Made by a program: the position numbers and the translations under genes
The notes under the pieces: model-generated
What the model was told of the DNA's origin: nothing
Databases searched by the model: none
The model's input: only the letters and a program-made list of their open reading frames with translations
Assembly: GCF_000966285.1 (NCBI RefSeq)
Contig: NZ_KQ031391.1
Location: forward strand, 1,822,640-1,886,639
Reading direction: 5' to 3'
DNA: 64,000 nt
Origin: Pseudofrankia sp. DC12
GTDB lineage: Bacteria > Actinomycetota > Actinomycetes > Frankiales > Frankiaceae
In this document: positions 47,938-56,106 of the stretch, piece after piece
Position numbering within the stretch: position 1 is the stretch's first letter
Layout of the letters: each line of letters opens with the position of its first letter

Positions 47938-48831
47938 TCAGCCAGCCGTGGGCGCCGACGGCTGCGTCGTCGACGCCGAAGCGGCGGCCGTCGCCGCGGC
48001 GGCGGCCCGCCAGCGCCAGCCGTGGTCGACCGGCCCGATCCCCGCGCCGAGCGCGAACCCGGTGCGCAGCGCGCCGGTGACGTAGTCCTTGCCGGCCCGC
48101 ATGGCGCCCGGCACGTCCAGTCCCATGGCGAGACCCGCGGCGATCGCGGACGCGAGCGTGCAGCCGGTGCCGTGGGTATGCCGGTTGTCCGCCCGAGCGG
48201 CCCGCAGGACGACCTCGGTCGTGCCGTCGGTGAGCAGGTCGACAGCCTCCCCCGGCAGGTGGCCGCCCTTGATGACCACCCACCGCGGCCCGAGGTCGAG
48301 CATCGCCCGGGCCGCGCGCCACAGGCCCGCCTCGTCGCGGACCTCGACGCCGGTCAGCAGCGCCACCTCGTCGAGGTTCGGCGTCGTCACCGTCGCCATC
48401 GGCAGCAGCTCGTCGCGCAGCACCGCCACCGCCTCGGGCGCCAGCAGCCGGTGGCCGTGCTTCGAGACCCCGACCGGGTCGACGACCAGCGGGGCCACCA
48501 GCCCGCGCAGCTCAGCGGCCACGGCCCGGACCAGCTCAGGGCTGGCCAGCATCCCGGTCTTCACGGCGTCCACGCCGATGTCCTGGACGACCGAGGCGAT
48601 CTGCGCCCGGACCGCCTCGACCGGCAGTTCCCAGACGCCCTGGACGCCGACCGAGTTCTGGGCGGTCACCGCCGTCACCGCGGTCATCCCGTGGACACCG
48701 AAGGCCGCCGCCGTCTTCAGGTCGGCCTGAATTCCGGCGCCGCCCCCCGAGTCGGAACCGGCGATCGCCAGCACCCGGGGCGGCGCGGCGCCCGGCTTGG
48801 GAATGGCCACGAAATCCGAGGTCAGCACCAC
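47938..48831 (-). CDS. thiD: Hydroxymethylpyrimidine (phosphate) kinase
   Basis: The 297-residue ribokinase-fold enzyme phosphorylates HMP and HMP-P for thiamine synthesis. Motifs are [45 protein letters not shown], and [17 protein letters not shown] near the end. The GTG at 48831 is chosen from family start; no TPP riboswitch was recognised upstream. It has an Ala-rich tail of about 30 residues. Confidence 0.94.
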   Translation of the reverse strand: MVLTSDFVAIPKPGAAPPRVLAIAGSDSGGGAGIQADLKTAAAFGVHGMTAVTAVTAQNSVGVQGVWELPVEAVRAQIASVVQDIGVDAVKTGMLASPELVRAVAAELRGLVAPLVVDPVGVSKHGHRLLAPEAVAVLRDELLPMATVTTPNLDEVALLTGVEVRDEAGLWRAARAMLDLGPRWVVIKGGHLPGEAVDLLTDGTTEVVLRAARADNRHTHGTGCTLASAIAAGLAMGLDVPGAMRAGKDYVTGALRTGFALGAGIGPVDHGWRWRAAAAATAAASASTTQPSAPTAG

Positions 48832-49263
48832 TTCGCCGCCTTCGCGGCCAGCACGGAAGACCGTTTGCCGGCCGTCGGGCCGCTCGGCCCGGATATCGTC
48901 CGGAATGTCATCCTGGTCACATTTTCCTCCACCCCGGAGCGGCTTCCCGCGATCGGCCGCACCACCGCGCTCGCGCGCCGCCGGACCGCCGGTCGCCCTG
49001 TCAGTTTGCCCACAAGAACCCACATGCGCGCTTGGCCTGGCAAACGTCGGGTGGTATCAATCACAGACCGGAGGCCTAGATTGCGCCCCGGTGGTGGCGC
49101 AGACGCCTCGACCGGAGCCCTTCGGGCTGTACGGCGTCACGGAGACTCGCGCGTTCACAGCAGTTCCTTCGGCTGGGAGCCTCTCACGGAGGCCGATTGC
49201 CTGTTACCGTCTGTCGGCCCGCGTACTTCTGCTCGGCGGGCTGTGGGCGTTCGACAGGCGCGC

Positions 49264-49396
49264 ACTTGACCGAAGACATAGGCCCGCACCTGGCCGAACG
49301 TCACAGGCCTACACCTGGCCGAACTTCACTGCCTCAACTTGGCCGAATGGCACTGGCCTGGAGCTGGCCGGCGGAAACTGGCCGGCACTCGGCCGG
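49264..49396. repeat. six imperfect ~24-bp tandem repeats
   Basis: The word AC-C/T-TGGCCGA (or close variants) recurs at 49264, 49288, 49313, 49337, 49362 and 49387, spaced 24-25 bases, with decay toward both ends. The array ends 19 bases before the start of the Lrp-like gene and lies in the 583-base gap from thiD (48832-49414), which has no other recognised content. Spacing of about 24-25 bases is more than two helical turns. Confidence 0.75.
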
Positions 49397-49414
49397 AGGG
49401 AACTGGGAGCGTCT

Positions 49415-49648
49415 GTGGTCCACGCGTACATCCTCATCCAGACCGAGGTCGGCAAGTCCGCGTCGGTGGCCAAGGAGATCGAGCAGATCCCCGGCGTCAC
49501 GCAGGCGGAGGACGTCACCGGGCCATATGACGTGATCGTGCGGGCCGAGGCGAGCTCCGTCGACGACCTGGGCAAGCAGATCATGTCCCGCGTGCAGGCG
49601 GTCGAGGGAATCACCCGGACGCTGACCTGCCCCGTCGTGCACTTCTGA
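49415..49648 (+). CDS. Stand-alone Lrp/AsnC ligand-binding domain protein
   Basis: The 77-residue protein is the RAM (regulation of amino acid metabolism) domain of Lrp/AsnC regulators without the DNA-binding part: VVHAYILIQTEVGKSASVAK, IPGVTQAEDVTGPYDVIVRA, and VQAVEGITRTLTCPVVH. Such proteins form octamers that bind small ligands; some modulate full-length partners. The GTG follows GGGAGCG. The tandem repeat array abuts it, and a DUF3515 gene follows four bases later. Confidence 0.88.
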   Translation: MVHAYILIQTEVGKSASVAKEIEQIPGVTQAEDVTGPYDVIVRAEASSVDDLGKQIMSRVQAVEGITRTLTCPVVHF

Positions 49649-49652
49649 CCCG

Positions 49653-50135
49653 GTGCGAGCCACCCGGCGGGTGGTCGTGCCCGCATTGCTGGTGATCGCT
49701 CTCTGCGGCTGCGGCGGCGGATCCGGCCCGGTCCAGGTGACGGGAGCGCCGACACCGACGGGAGCGGCCGCCGCGTCCTGCCGGGCCCTGCTGGCGGCGC
49801 TCCCAGACTCGCTCGGCAAGGGCCTCGACCGACGGGAGGTCAGCCCGCCCGGGGTGTTCGCCGCCGCCTACGGAAAGGCGCCCGTCGTCCTGACCTGCGG
49901 GGCCGACGGTGTGCCCGCCACCTACCAGAAGACGTCGGACGTCGCCCAGGTCAACGACGTGAGCTGGTTCTCCGAGGACGCATCCGGCCGGACCCGCCTG
50001 TCGACGCCGACCCGGCGGCCCCAGGTGACGATGCTGCTGCCCGGTGACGCCCAGCCCTGGGACCTGCTGGTGGCGGTCGCCTCGGCGGTCCGTGCCCACA
50101 CCACCTCCACGGTCCCGGAGACGCCAGCCCCATAG
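49653..50135 (+). CDS. DUF3515 lipoprotein
   Basis: The 160-residue protein has a signal peptide with lipobox ALCGC ending at Cys20, then ASCRALLAALPDSLGKGLDR, GVFAAAYGKAPVVLTCG and DVSWFSEDASG, typical of the actinobacterial DUF3515 family, which is usually next to ddl. Function unknown; two cysteines of the mature part probably form a disulfide. It follows the Lrp-like gene by four bases and converges on ddl with a 10-base gap. Confidence 0.88.
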   Translation: MRATRRVVVPALLVIALCGCGGGSGPVQVTGAPTPTGAAAASCRALLAALPDSLGKGLDRREVSPPGVFAAAYGKAPVVLTCGADGVPATYQKTSDVAQVNDVSWFSEDASGRTRLSTPTRRPQVTMLLPGDAQPWDLLVAVASAVRAHTTSTVPETPAP

Positions 50136-50145
50136 GCAGATCCCC

Positions 50146-51270
50146 TCAACGCAGGCCGCTGCCACGGCGCAGCGCCACCTGGATGAGGCGGTCGACCAGA
50201 TCGGGGTAGTCCAGGCCGCTGGCCGCCCACATCCGGGGGAACAGCGACGACGGGGTGAAGCCGGGCATCGTGTTCACCTCGTTGAGGACGACGCCGCCGG
50301 CCGGGGTGAGGAACACGTCCACCCGGGCGAGCCCGGCGCAGTCCAGCGCCAGGAACGCGGCCGCGGCCGCCGCCCGCACCCGGTCGGCGGTCCCGGCCGG
50401 CAGGTCGGCCGGGACGTCCAGCCGGGTCGCGTCCGACGAGTACTTGGCCTCGAAGTCGTAGAACCCGGCGGCCGAGTCGATGACGATCTCGGCCGGCAGG
50501 CTGGTCTCGGGAGGCCCGCCGTCGAGGGTGTCCAGCACCCCGCACTCGATCTCCCGGCCGACGATCGCCGCCTCGACGAGCACCTTCGGGTCCGACTCAC
50601 GCGCCGTTTTGATCGCGGTGTCCAGGTCCGCCCAGGCGTCCACCTGGCTGATCCCGATGCTCGACCCGCCCCGGGCCGGCTTGACGAAGACCGGCAGGCC
50701 GAGGCGCGTCTTCTCGGCCTCCGAAAGCGCCTCTCCCGCGCGCAGCACCGCGTACGGGCCGACCGGGAGGCCGGCCGCGGCCAGCAGCGTCTTCATGTGC
50801 TGCTTGTCCATCGCCGCGGCGCTCGCGAACACCCCGGAGCCGACGTATGGCAGCCCGGCCATCTCCAGCAGGCCCTGGATCGTCCCGTCCTCGCCGTACG
50901 GGCCGTGCAGCAGCGGGAAGACGACGTCGACGTCCAGGTCGCCGAGCCCTCCGGTCACCACCGGCGGTCCGCCGGCCGCGGGCCCCACTGCGACCAGCGA
51001 GGCCCCGTTCGGGTCAGGCGGCAGGACAACCCCGCGCCCGGAGTCCGGCCGGACCTGGGGCAGCTCCTGGCCGACGCCCGCCAGCACCGCCGGATCGTCA
51101 GGAAGCACGAGCCACCGGCCGTCGGGCGCAATGCCGACTGGTACGACCTCGTACTTCGTACGGTCGACCGCGGCCAGTACTCCGCGCGCGGACACACAGG
51201 AGATCGCGTGTTCGGTGCTACGCCCGCCGAACACGATCGCCAACCGGTGCCTGTCCGCGAAGCCAGCCAT
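50146..51270 (-). CDS. ddl: D-alanine-D-alanine ligase
   Basis: The 374-residue ATP-grasp enzyme makes D-Ala-D-Ala for peptidoglycan. Motifs: LAIVFGGRSTEHAISCVSAR, FPLLHGPYGEDGTIQGLLE, VFVKPARGGSSIGISQV and EVNTMPGFTPSSLFPRM. The ATG is standard; the 556 bases to murA (51271-51826) hold no gene and presumably both promoters. Confidence 0.96.
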   Translation of the reverse strand: MAGFADRHRLAIVFGGRSTEHAISCVSARGVLAAVDRTKYEVVPVGIAPDGRWLVLPDDPAVLAGVGQELPQVRPDSGRGVVLPPDPNGASLVAVGPAAGGPPVVTGGLGDLDVDVVFPLLHGPYGEDGTIQGLLEMAGLPYVGSGVFASAAAMDKQHMKTLLAAAGLPVGPYAVLRAGEALSEAEKTRLGLPVFVKPARGGSSIGISQVDAWADLDTAIKTARESDPKVLVEAAIVGREIECGVLDTLDGGPPETSLPAEIVIDSAAGFYDFEAKYSSDATRLDVPADLPAGTADRVRAAAAAAFLALDCAGLARVDVFLTPAGGVVLNEVNTMPGFTPSSLFPRMWAASGLDYPDLVDRLIQVALRRGSGLR

Positions 51271-51826
51271 GCCGGGGACAGTAGCCGACCGCCGATTGCG
51301 TACGAGTGAACACGGGCGCTAGGTCCGCATTGCCCGAACGTCGCAGGTCCGCCCGAGGCACCACCACCGAAGAGCTCCCACGATCGACCGCGCGCCCGGA
51401 CGACGCGGGTGGGGCGGACCCGGCACGATGAGGCCATCTACCCGCCTACCCGCGGCGCGAGCGAATCGGCACCCACAGTCGCGGCCGGGGTCGTCACGTG
51501 ACCGGCCGGCGACCAGCCTGTTGCGCGCGATTGACGCTCCATAGCGGCCGTGTGGCGCAGACGTGGGCGCGACGTGGCGTCCCTCCCGCGCCGCGCGGCG
51601 CCGGGCCTCCTGGCCGGAGCCGTCTGATTGAATTCCAGAGGCCGATCGTCCCCTCGGGCCACCCGGGCGCAGCCGGAGTGCTCGCGCCCGGCCCGGGAAC
51701 CGACCCTGATCGACCACGCCGAGGCGGGCCGTCGCGCTCGCCGCCGTCGAGCGGTCTCGCGGGACCCAGCCACGTCCGCACGGTGGACAGCCGGAGCTCG
51801 AGAACCGATCCGTAGGAGGCCGACCC

Positions 51827-53269
51827 GTGCCCCACACCTCCCCGATCGACGACCTCTCCGCAGGCCGGGCTGATCGCCAGCCCGGCCAGCGGCCCGCGGC
51901 CGGCAGCTCCCTGAGCTTCGCGACGGGCGGTGACCGGCACCGGTACCGCATCGTCGGCGGCCAGCCGCTGTTCGGCTCGGTCGAGGTGTCCGGAGCCAAG
52001 AACTCGGTGACGAAGCTGCTGGTCGCCACCCTGCTGACGGACGAGCCCTGCATGCTGGCCCGGGTGCCGCGGATCGTCGAGGTCGACGTCGTGCTCGGCA
52101 TGCTGGCCGAGCTCGGCGCCGAGGTGGAGTGGCTGGACGACCACCGGGTCCGCATCCAGACCGCACGGATCACCGACCCGTCGCTGTCCGAGATGTACTC
52201 CGGGGTGAACCGGATCCCGATCCTGATGATGGGCCCGCTGCTGCACCGGGTCGGCGAGGCGGTCGTGCCGCTGCCCGGCGGCTGCCGGATCGGCAAGCGC
52301 CCGGTCGACTTCCACCTGGCCGGCCTGCGGGCGATGGGTGCCGAGATCGTCGAGCAGCTGCGCTCCGTCCAGGTCAAGACGCTCGGGCTGCACGGCGCCC
52401 ACGTCGAGCTGCCGTTCCCGAGCGTCGGCGCCACCGAGAACCTGCTGCTCGCGGCCGTCCGGGCCAAGGGCACCACGGTGATCTCCAACGCCGCCGTCGA
52501 GCCGGAAGTCATCGACCTCATCCTGTTCCTGCAGCAGATGGGGGCGCTGGTCGACGTCGAGGTCGACCGCACGATCGTCGTCCAGGGCGTGGAGCGGCTA
52601 CACGGCGCGGACCACACCGCGATCCCGGACCGCATCGAGGTCGCCTCGTTCGCCGCCGCCGCGGTCGCGACCAACGGCCGGGTCGACGTCAAGGGCGCGC
52701 GGCAGGAGCACGTCGCGACGTTCCTGAACCACCTGCGCCGGATCGGCGGGGAGTTCAGGGTCACCGACGACGGGATCAGCTTCTACAAGGACCGCGAGCT
52801 GACCGCGACCCACGTCCAGACCGACGTGCACCCCGGCTACATGACCGACTGGCAGCAGCCCCTGGTGGTGCTGCTGACGCAGGCGCAGGGCGCGTCGGTG
52901 GTCCACGAGACCATCTACGAGGACCGGTTCGGCTACACCCGCCAGCTCAACGCCATGGGCGCGAGCATCGCGCTGTCGACGAGCTGCCTGGGCGGCAAGG
53001 TGTGCCGGTTCGCCTCCCGGGACTTCGAACACTCGGCGGTCGTCTCCGGGCCGACTCCGCTGACCGGCGGCGACCTGGAGATCCCCGACCTGCGGGCCGG
53101 CTTCGCCTACGTGCTGGCCGCCCTCGTCGCGAACGGCACCAGCACCATCTCCGGCACCCGCTTCCTGGAGCGCGGCTATGAGGATCCGATCGGCAAGCTG
53201 CGCTCGATCGGCGCCATGATCGAGACGATCCCCGTCGCGCTGCCGGCCCAGCCCGCCACCGGCGGCTAG
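51827..53269 (+). CDS. murA: MurA-family UDP-GlcNAc enolpyruvyl transferase
   Basis: The 480-residue protein transfers enolpyruvate to UDP-GlcNAc, the first committed peptidoglycan step. It has the Lys-Asn pair in SGAKNSVTK (Lys58, Asn59), the catalytic Cys153 in LPGGCRIGKRPVDFH, and DRIEVASFAAAAVATNG. The N-terminal 38 residues are an extension. Several loops (HPGYMTDWQQP, RLHGADHTAIPD) differ from the canonical form, so it may be a second paralogue. The GTG follows TAGGAGG. Its TAG stop shares CTAG with the stop of convergent gpsA. Confidence 0.85.
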   Translation: MPHTSPIDDLSAGRADRQPGQRPAAGSSLSFATGGDRHRYRIVGGQPLFGSVEVSGAKNSVTKLLVATLLTDEPCMLARVPRIVEVDVVLGMLAELGAEVEWLDDHRVRIQTARITDPSLSEMYSGVNRIPILMMGPLLHRVGEAVVPLPGGCRIGKRPVDFHLAGLRAMGAEIVEQLRSVQVKTLGLHGAHVELPFPSVGATENLLLAAVRAKGTTVISNAAVEPEVIDLILFLQQMGALVDVEVDRTIVVQGVERLHGADHTAIPDRIEVASFAAAAVATNGRVDVKGARQEHVATFLNHLRRIGGEFRVTDDGISFYKDRELTATHVQTDVHPGYMTDWQQPLVVLLTQAQGASVVHETIYEDRFGYTRQLNAMGASIALSTSCLGGKVCRFASRDFEHSAVVSGPTPLTGGDLEIPDLRAGFAYVLAALVANGTSTISGTRFLERGYEDPIGKLRSIGAMIETIPVALPAQPATGG

Positions 53270-54396
53270 GACGACACGACGGGCGCGGCCGCGCGAAACT
53301 CCGGCCCTGGCTCGCGGCTCATCAGCTCCTTGACCGCTTCCAGCGGCGGCAGGCCCTCGTAGAGGACCCGTTCCACCTGCCGGCTGATCGGCATGTGTAC
53401 TCCGAGCCCGTCCGCGAGCGCGAGCAGCGGCCGGCAGGACCGGACGCCCTCGGCGACCTGCCGCTGCTCGGCCAGCGCCGCGTCGAGCGTCATCCCCCGG
53501 CCTAGCTTCTGGCCGAAGGTCCGGTTGCGCGAGCGCGGCGACGCGCAGGTGGCCACCAGATCGCCCAGCCCGGCCAGGCCGGCGAGGGTGCGCGGGTCCG
53601 CGCCCATCGCCACGGCGAACCGGGTCGTCTCGGCCAGCCCACGAGTGATCAGCGACGCGAGGCTGTTCAGCCCGAACCCGAGGCCCTCCAGCATCCCGGC
53701 GGCGAGCGCGATGACGTTCTTCACGGCGCCGCCCAGCTCACAGCCGACGACGTCGGCGTTCGTGTACGGCCGCAGGTAGGGCGTCCAGCACGCGGCCTGC
53801 ACCTGGGCCGCGGTCGCGGGCGACACGCTCGCCACCACGGTCGCCGCCGGCTCCTCGGCGGCGATCTCGCCGGCCAGGTTCGGCCCGCTGACGACGGCGA
53901 TCCGGTCCGGGCCGATGCCGGCCACCTCGCCGATCACCTCGCTCATCCGCCGGCAGCTGCCGTCCTCGACGCCCTTCATGAGGCTGACGTAGACGGCCGA
54001 CGGCTCGACCAGCGGCGCCCACGCGGCGAGGGCCGCGCGCAGCCCCTGGGACGGCACGGCGAGGACCACCAGGCCGGCGCCGGCCAGCGCCTCGGCGGGG
54101 TGATGGGTCGCCCGGACGAGATCCGGTAACCGGACGTCGGGCAGGTACCGCGGGTTGCGATGGTCGGTGTTGATGGCCGCCGCGAGCGCCTCGTCCCTGG
54201 TCACCAGCGTGACCCGCCGGCCCGCGTCCGCCAGGATCTTCGCGAACACGGTGCCCCACGACCCGGCCGTGAGCACGGCGGCCGCCCGCGGGTGCCCGGC
54301 CGTGGGCCTGCGCTGACTCACGTGGGGTTCAGAGCTTCCGGCGTCGGGGTGCGGCGACGACGGGAAAGGCGCGCTGTCACTGCCGTTCGTCGTCAT
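53266..54396 (-). CDS. gpsA: Glycerol-3-phosphate dehydrogenase (NAD(P)+)
   Basis: The 376-residue enzyme reduces DHAP to glycerol 3-phosphate for phospholipids. It shows VLTAGSWGTVFAKILADAG (usual G-A-G-S-W-G-T; here the first Gly is Thr), VYVSLMKGVEDGSCRRMSEV, the catalytic Lys in GAVKNVIALAAG, and AGLAGLGDLVATCASPRSRN. An N-terminal extension of about 35 residues precedes the Rossmann fold, and a start at 54321 is possible. It overlaps murA by four bases at CTAG. Confidence 0.92.
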   Translation of the reverse strand: MTTNGSDSAPFPSSPHPDAGSSEPHVSQRRPTAGHPRAAAVLTAGSWGTVFAKILADAGRRVTLVTRDEALAAAINTDHRNPRYLPDVRLPDLVRATHHPAEALAGAGLVVLAVPSQGLRAALAAWAPLVEPSAVYVSLMKGVEDGSCRRMSEVIGEVAGIGPDRIAVVSGPNLAGEIAAEEPAATVVASVSPATAAQVQAACWTPYLRPYTNADVVGCELGGAVKNVIALAAGMLEGLGFGLNSLASLITRGLAETTRFAVAMGADPRTLAGLAGLGDLVATCASPRSRNRTFGQKLGRGMTLDAALAEQRQVAEGVRSCRPLLALADGLGVHMPISRQVERVLYEGLPPLEAVKELMSREPGPEFRAAAPVVSS

Positions 54397-54471
54397 GCCG
54401 CCGCAGTCTCACCCACTCGTCACCCGGTCGTCGACCATCCCTGCTGGTGGCCGTGGCGCCGACGCTATGTC

Positions 54472-54599
54472 AACGAGGCAGCCCAGGCGTCGGTGCCACC
54501 GCCGGCGTCACTGTGGCACGTCCACCTACGCGGCCGGCGTGGGCCGCTCGAACGAGGCAGCCCAGGCGTCGGTGCCGCCAGCGGCGTCACTGTGGCACG
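54472..54599. repeat. 49-bp direct repeats in the gpsA-cofC promoter region
   Basis: Positions 54472-54520 and 54551-54599 are near-identical 49-base direct repeats (two mismatches seen), offset by 79 bases, both beginning AACGAGGCAGCCCAGGCGTC. Each contains GTGCC...GGCAC, an imperfect inverted repeat of 5-6 base arms. They fill most of the space between the divergent gpsA and cofC starts and could be operators or a small duplication. Confidence 0.85.
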
Positions 54600-54657
54600 G
54601 CCGGTGCTGGAAGCCCGAGGCGCCCATCTGCCCCTACGGTTGCCCTATCGTCGGAAC

Positions 54658-55347
54658 GTGGCGGTCTGGCGACCCGAGGGGTGGATCGTGGTGCTGCCGT
54701 TGAAGCGGCTCGGCGCGGCCAAGAGCCGCCTCGAACATCCGGACCGGGCAGCGCTCGCCCTCGCGATGGCGACCGACACGGCGGCGGCCGCCGCCGCGGC
54801 CGGGCCCGACCTGGTCGCCGGCGTCCTGCTCGTCACCAACGACCCCGCGGCGAGCGCCGCCATCGCGAGCGGTGGCCTGGCCGAGTCGGACGACGGTCCG
54901 GCGGCGGTCGTCGCCGTCCCCGACCTGCCCGACCGCGGGCTGAACCCGGCGCTGCGGCATGGCGCCCGAGTCGCCGCCCGCCGCTGGCCCGGCCATGGCG
55001 TCGCCGCGCTGTCCGCCGACCTGGCCGCGCTGCGCCCCGGTGAGCTTCGGGCCGCGCTGCTGGCCGCGCCGTCGGCGGGCCGCGCGGTGCTCGCCGACGC
55101 CGCCGGCACGGGGACGGTCCTGCTGTGCGCGGCGCCAGGCGGCCCGCTGCTGCCGTATTTCGGCGTCGACAGCCATGCGCGGCACGTCCGCTCGGGCGCG
55201 CTCGACCTGACCGAGCCACTCGCGGCGGCGGTGCCGGGCCTGCGCCGGGACGTCGACACGGTCGCCGACCTGGCCGCGGCCCGGCTGCTCGGCGTCGGCC
55301 CCGCCACCCGGGCCGTCCTGGACAGCGCCGCGGCGAACGCGGGCTGA
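54658..55347 (+). CDS. cofC: 2-phospho-L-lactate guanylyltransferase
   Basis: The 229-residue enzyme activates phospholactate (or phosphoenolpyruvate) with GTP for coenzyme F420. The start (VVLPLKRLGAAKSRLEHPDRAALALAMA) is typical of CofC, with TNDPAASAAIASGG, LNPALRHGARVAA and YFGVDSHARHVRSGALDLTE. The GTG at 54658 is chosen by family start. The other F420 genes (fbiA, fbiB, fbiC) are not in this window. Confidence 0.9.
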   Translation: MAVWRPEGWIVVLPLKRLGAAKSRLEHPDRAALALAMATDTAAAAAAAGPDLVAGVLLVTNDPAASAAIASGGLAESDDGPAAVVAVPDLPDRGLNPALRHGARVAARRWPGHGVAALSADLAALRPGELRAALLAAPSAGRAVLADAAGTGTVLLCAAPGGPLLPYFGVDSHARHVRSGALDLTEPLAAAVPGLRRDVDTVADLAAARLLGVGPATRAVLDSAAANAG

Positions 55348-55356
55348 CCGGGCGCC

Positions 55357-56106
55357 ATGACCGAGGCCGCCCGAGGGCCGTGGCCGGTGCCGCCGGTCCG
55401 CCCGGTCCTGCTGTCACACGTGCACGACCCCGCGACCACGCCGGTCTTTCCCGGCGACCCGCCGTTCACCCTGACGCGCGCGGCCACGATCGACGCGGAC
55501 GGCTACTACCTGTTGTGGGTGAGCTCCGGCGAGCACACCGGGACGCACTGGGGCGCGCCGGCGCATTTCGACCCGGCCGGCCTGCGGGCCGACGAGCTGG
55601 ACGCCGACGACCTGTTCCGGCCGGCCGTTCGGCTCGACGTCCGGGCGGCCGTGGCGCGCGACCCGGACTACCAGGTAGGCGTCGCCGACCTGGCCGCGTT
55701 CGAGGCGGCCCAAGGGCCGATTCCGGCCGAGGCCGCAGTGCTGGCGTGGACGGGCTGGTCGGACCGTTGGGGTACGCCGGCCTACCCGAACCTCGACGGG
55801 CGGGGCCGCGTCCACCAGCCGGGATTCGCCCTGGCCGCCGTGGAGTGGCTGGTCGAGACCGGCCGGCTGGGCCGGCGGGGCGCGCTGGGCACCGACACCT
55901 TCGGCCCGGACCCGGGGCTGGACACCGGCTACGCCGTCTCGCGCCTGCTCTACCGGGAGCGCCGGATCTCGCTGGAGAACCTGACGAACCTCGGGGCGCT
56001 TCCGCCGACGGGCGCCTGGGTGCTCGCGGGCGGCACCCGCAACCGCGCCGGCTCCGGCTCCCCCGCGACCGTCTACGGCCTCCTGCCGGCCTCTGGCGCC
56101 TCGTGA
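55357..56106 (+). CDS. Cyclase-family (kynurenine formamidase-like) protein
   Basis: The 249-residue protein belongs to the PF04199 metal-dependent hydrolases. The metal motif is HTGTHWGAPAHF; the classical form is HTGTHxDAPxH, so the Asp ligand is Gly. Other parts: TRAATIDADGYYLLWVSSGE, AVLAWTGWSDRWG, LGTDTFGPDPG. Substrate unknown. It starts 9 bases after cofC and overlaps the end of the convergent EAL gene by 34 bases. Confidence 0.85.
   Translation: MTEAARGPWPVPPVRPVLLSHVHDPATTPVFPGDPPFTLTRAATIDADGYYLLWVSSGEHTGTHWGAPAHFDPAGLRADELDADDLFRPAVRLDVRAAVARDPDYQVGVADLAAFEAAQGPIPAEAAVLAWTGWSDRWGTPAYPNLDGRGRVHQPGFALAAVEWLVETGRLGRRGALGTDTFGPDPGLDTGYAVSRLLYRERRISLENLTNLGALPPTGAWVLAGGTRNRAGSGSPATVYGLLPASGAS

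Noticed and set aside
48832-49050. TPP riboswitch upstream of thiD
   Set aside because: Neither the CUGAGA nor the ACCUGAUC-type conserved blocks were found.
51319-52764. 481-codon frame antisense to murA
   Set aside because: Ser/Arg-rich shadow overlapping a clear MurA-family gene.
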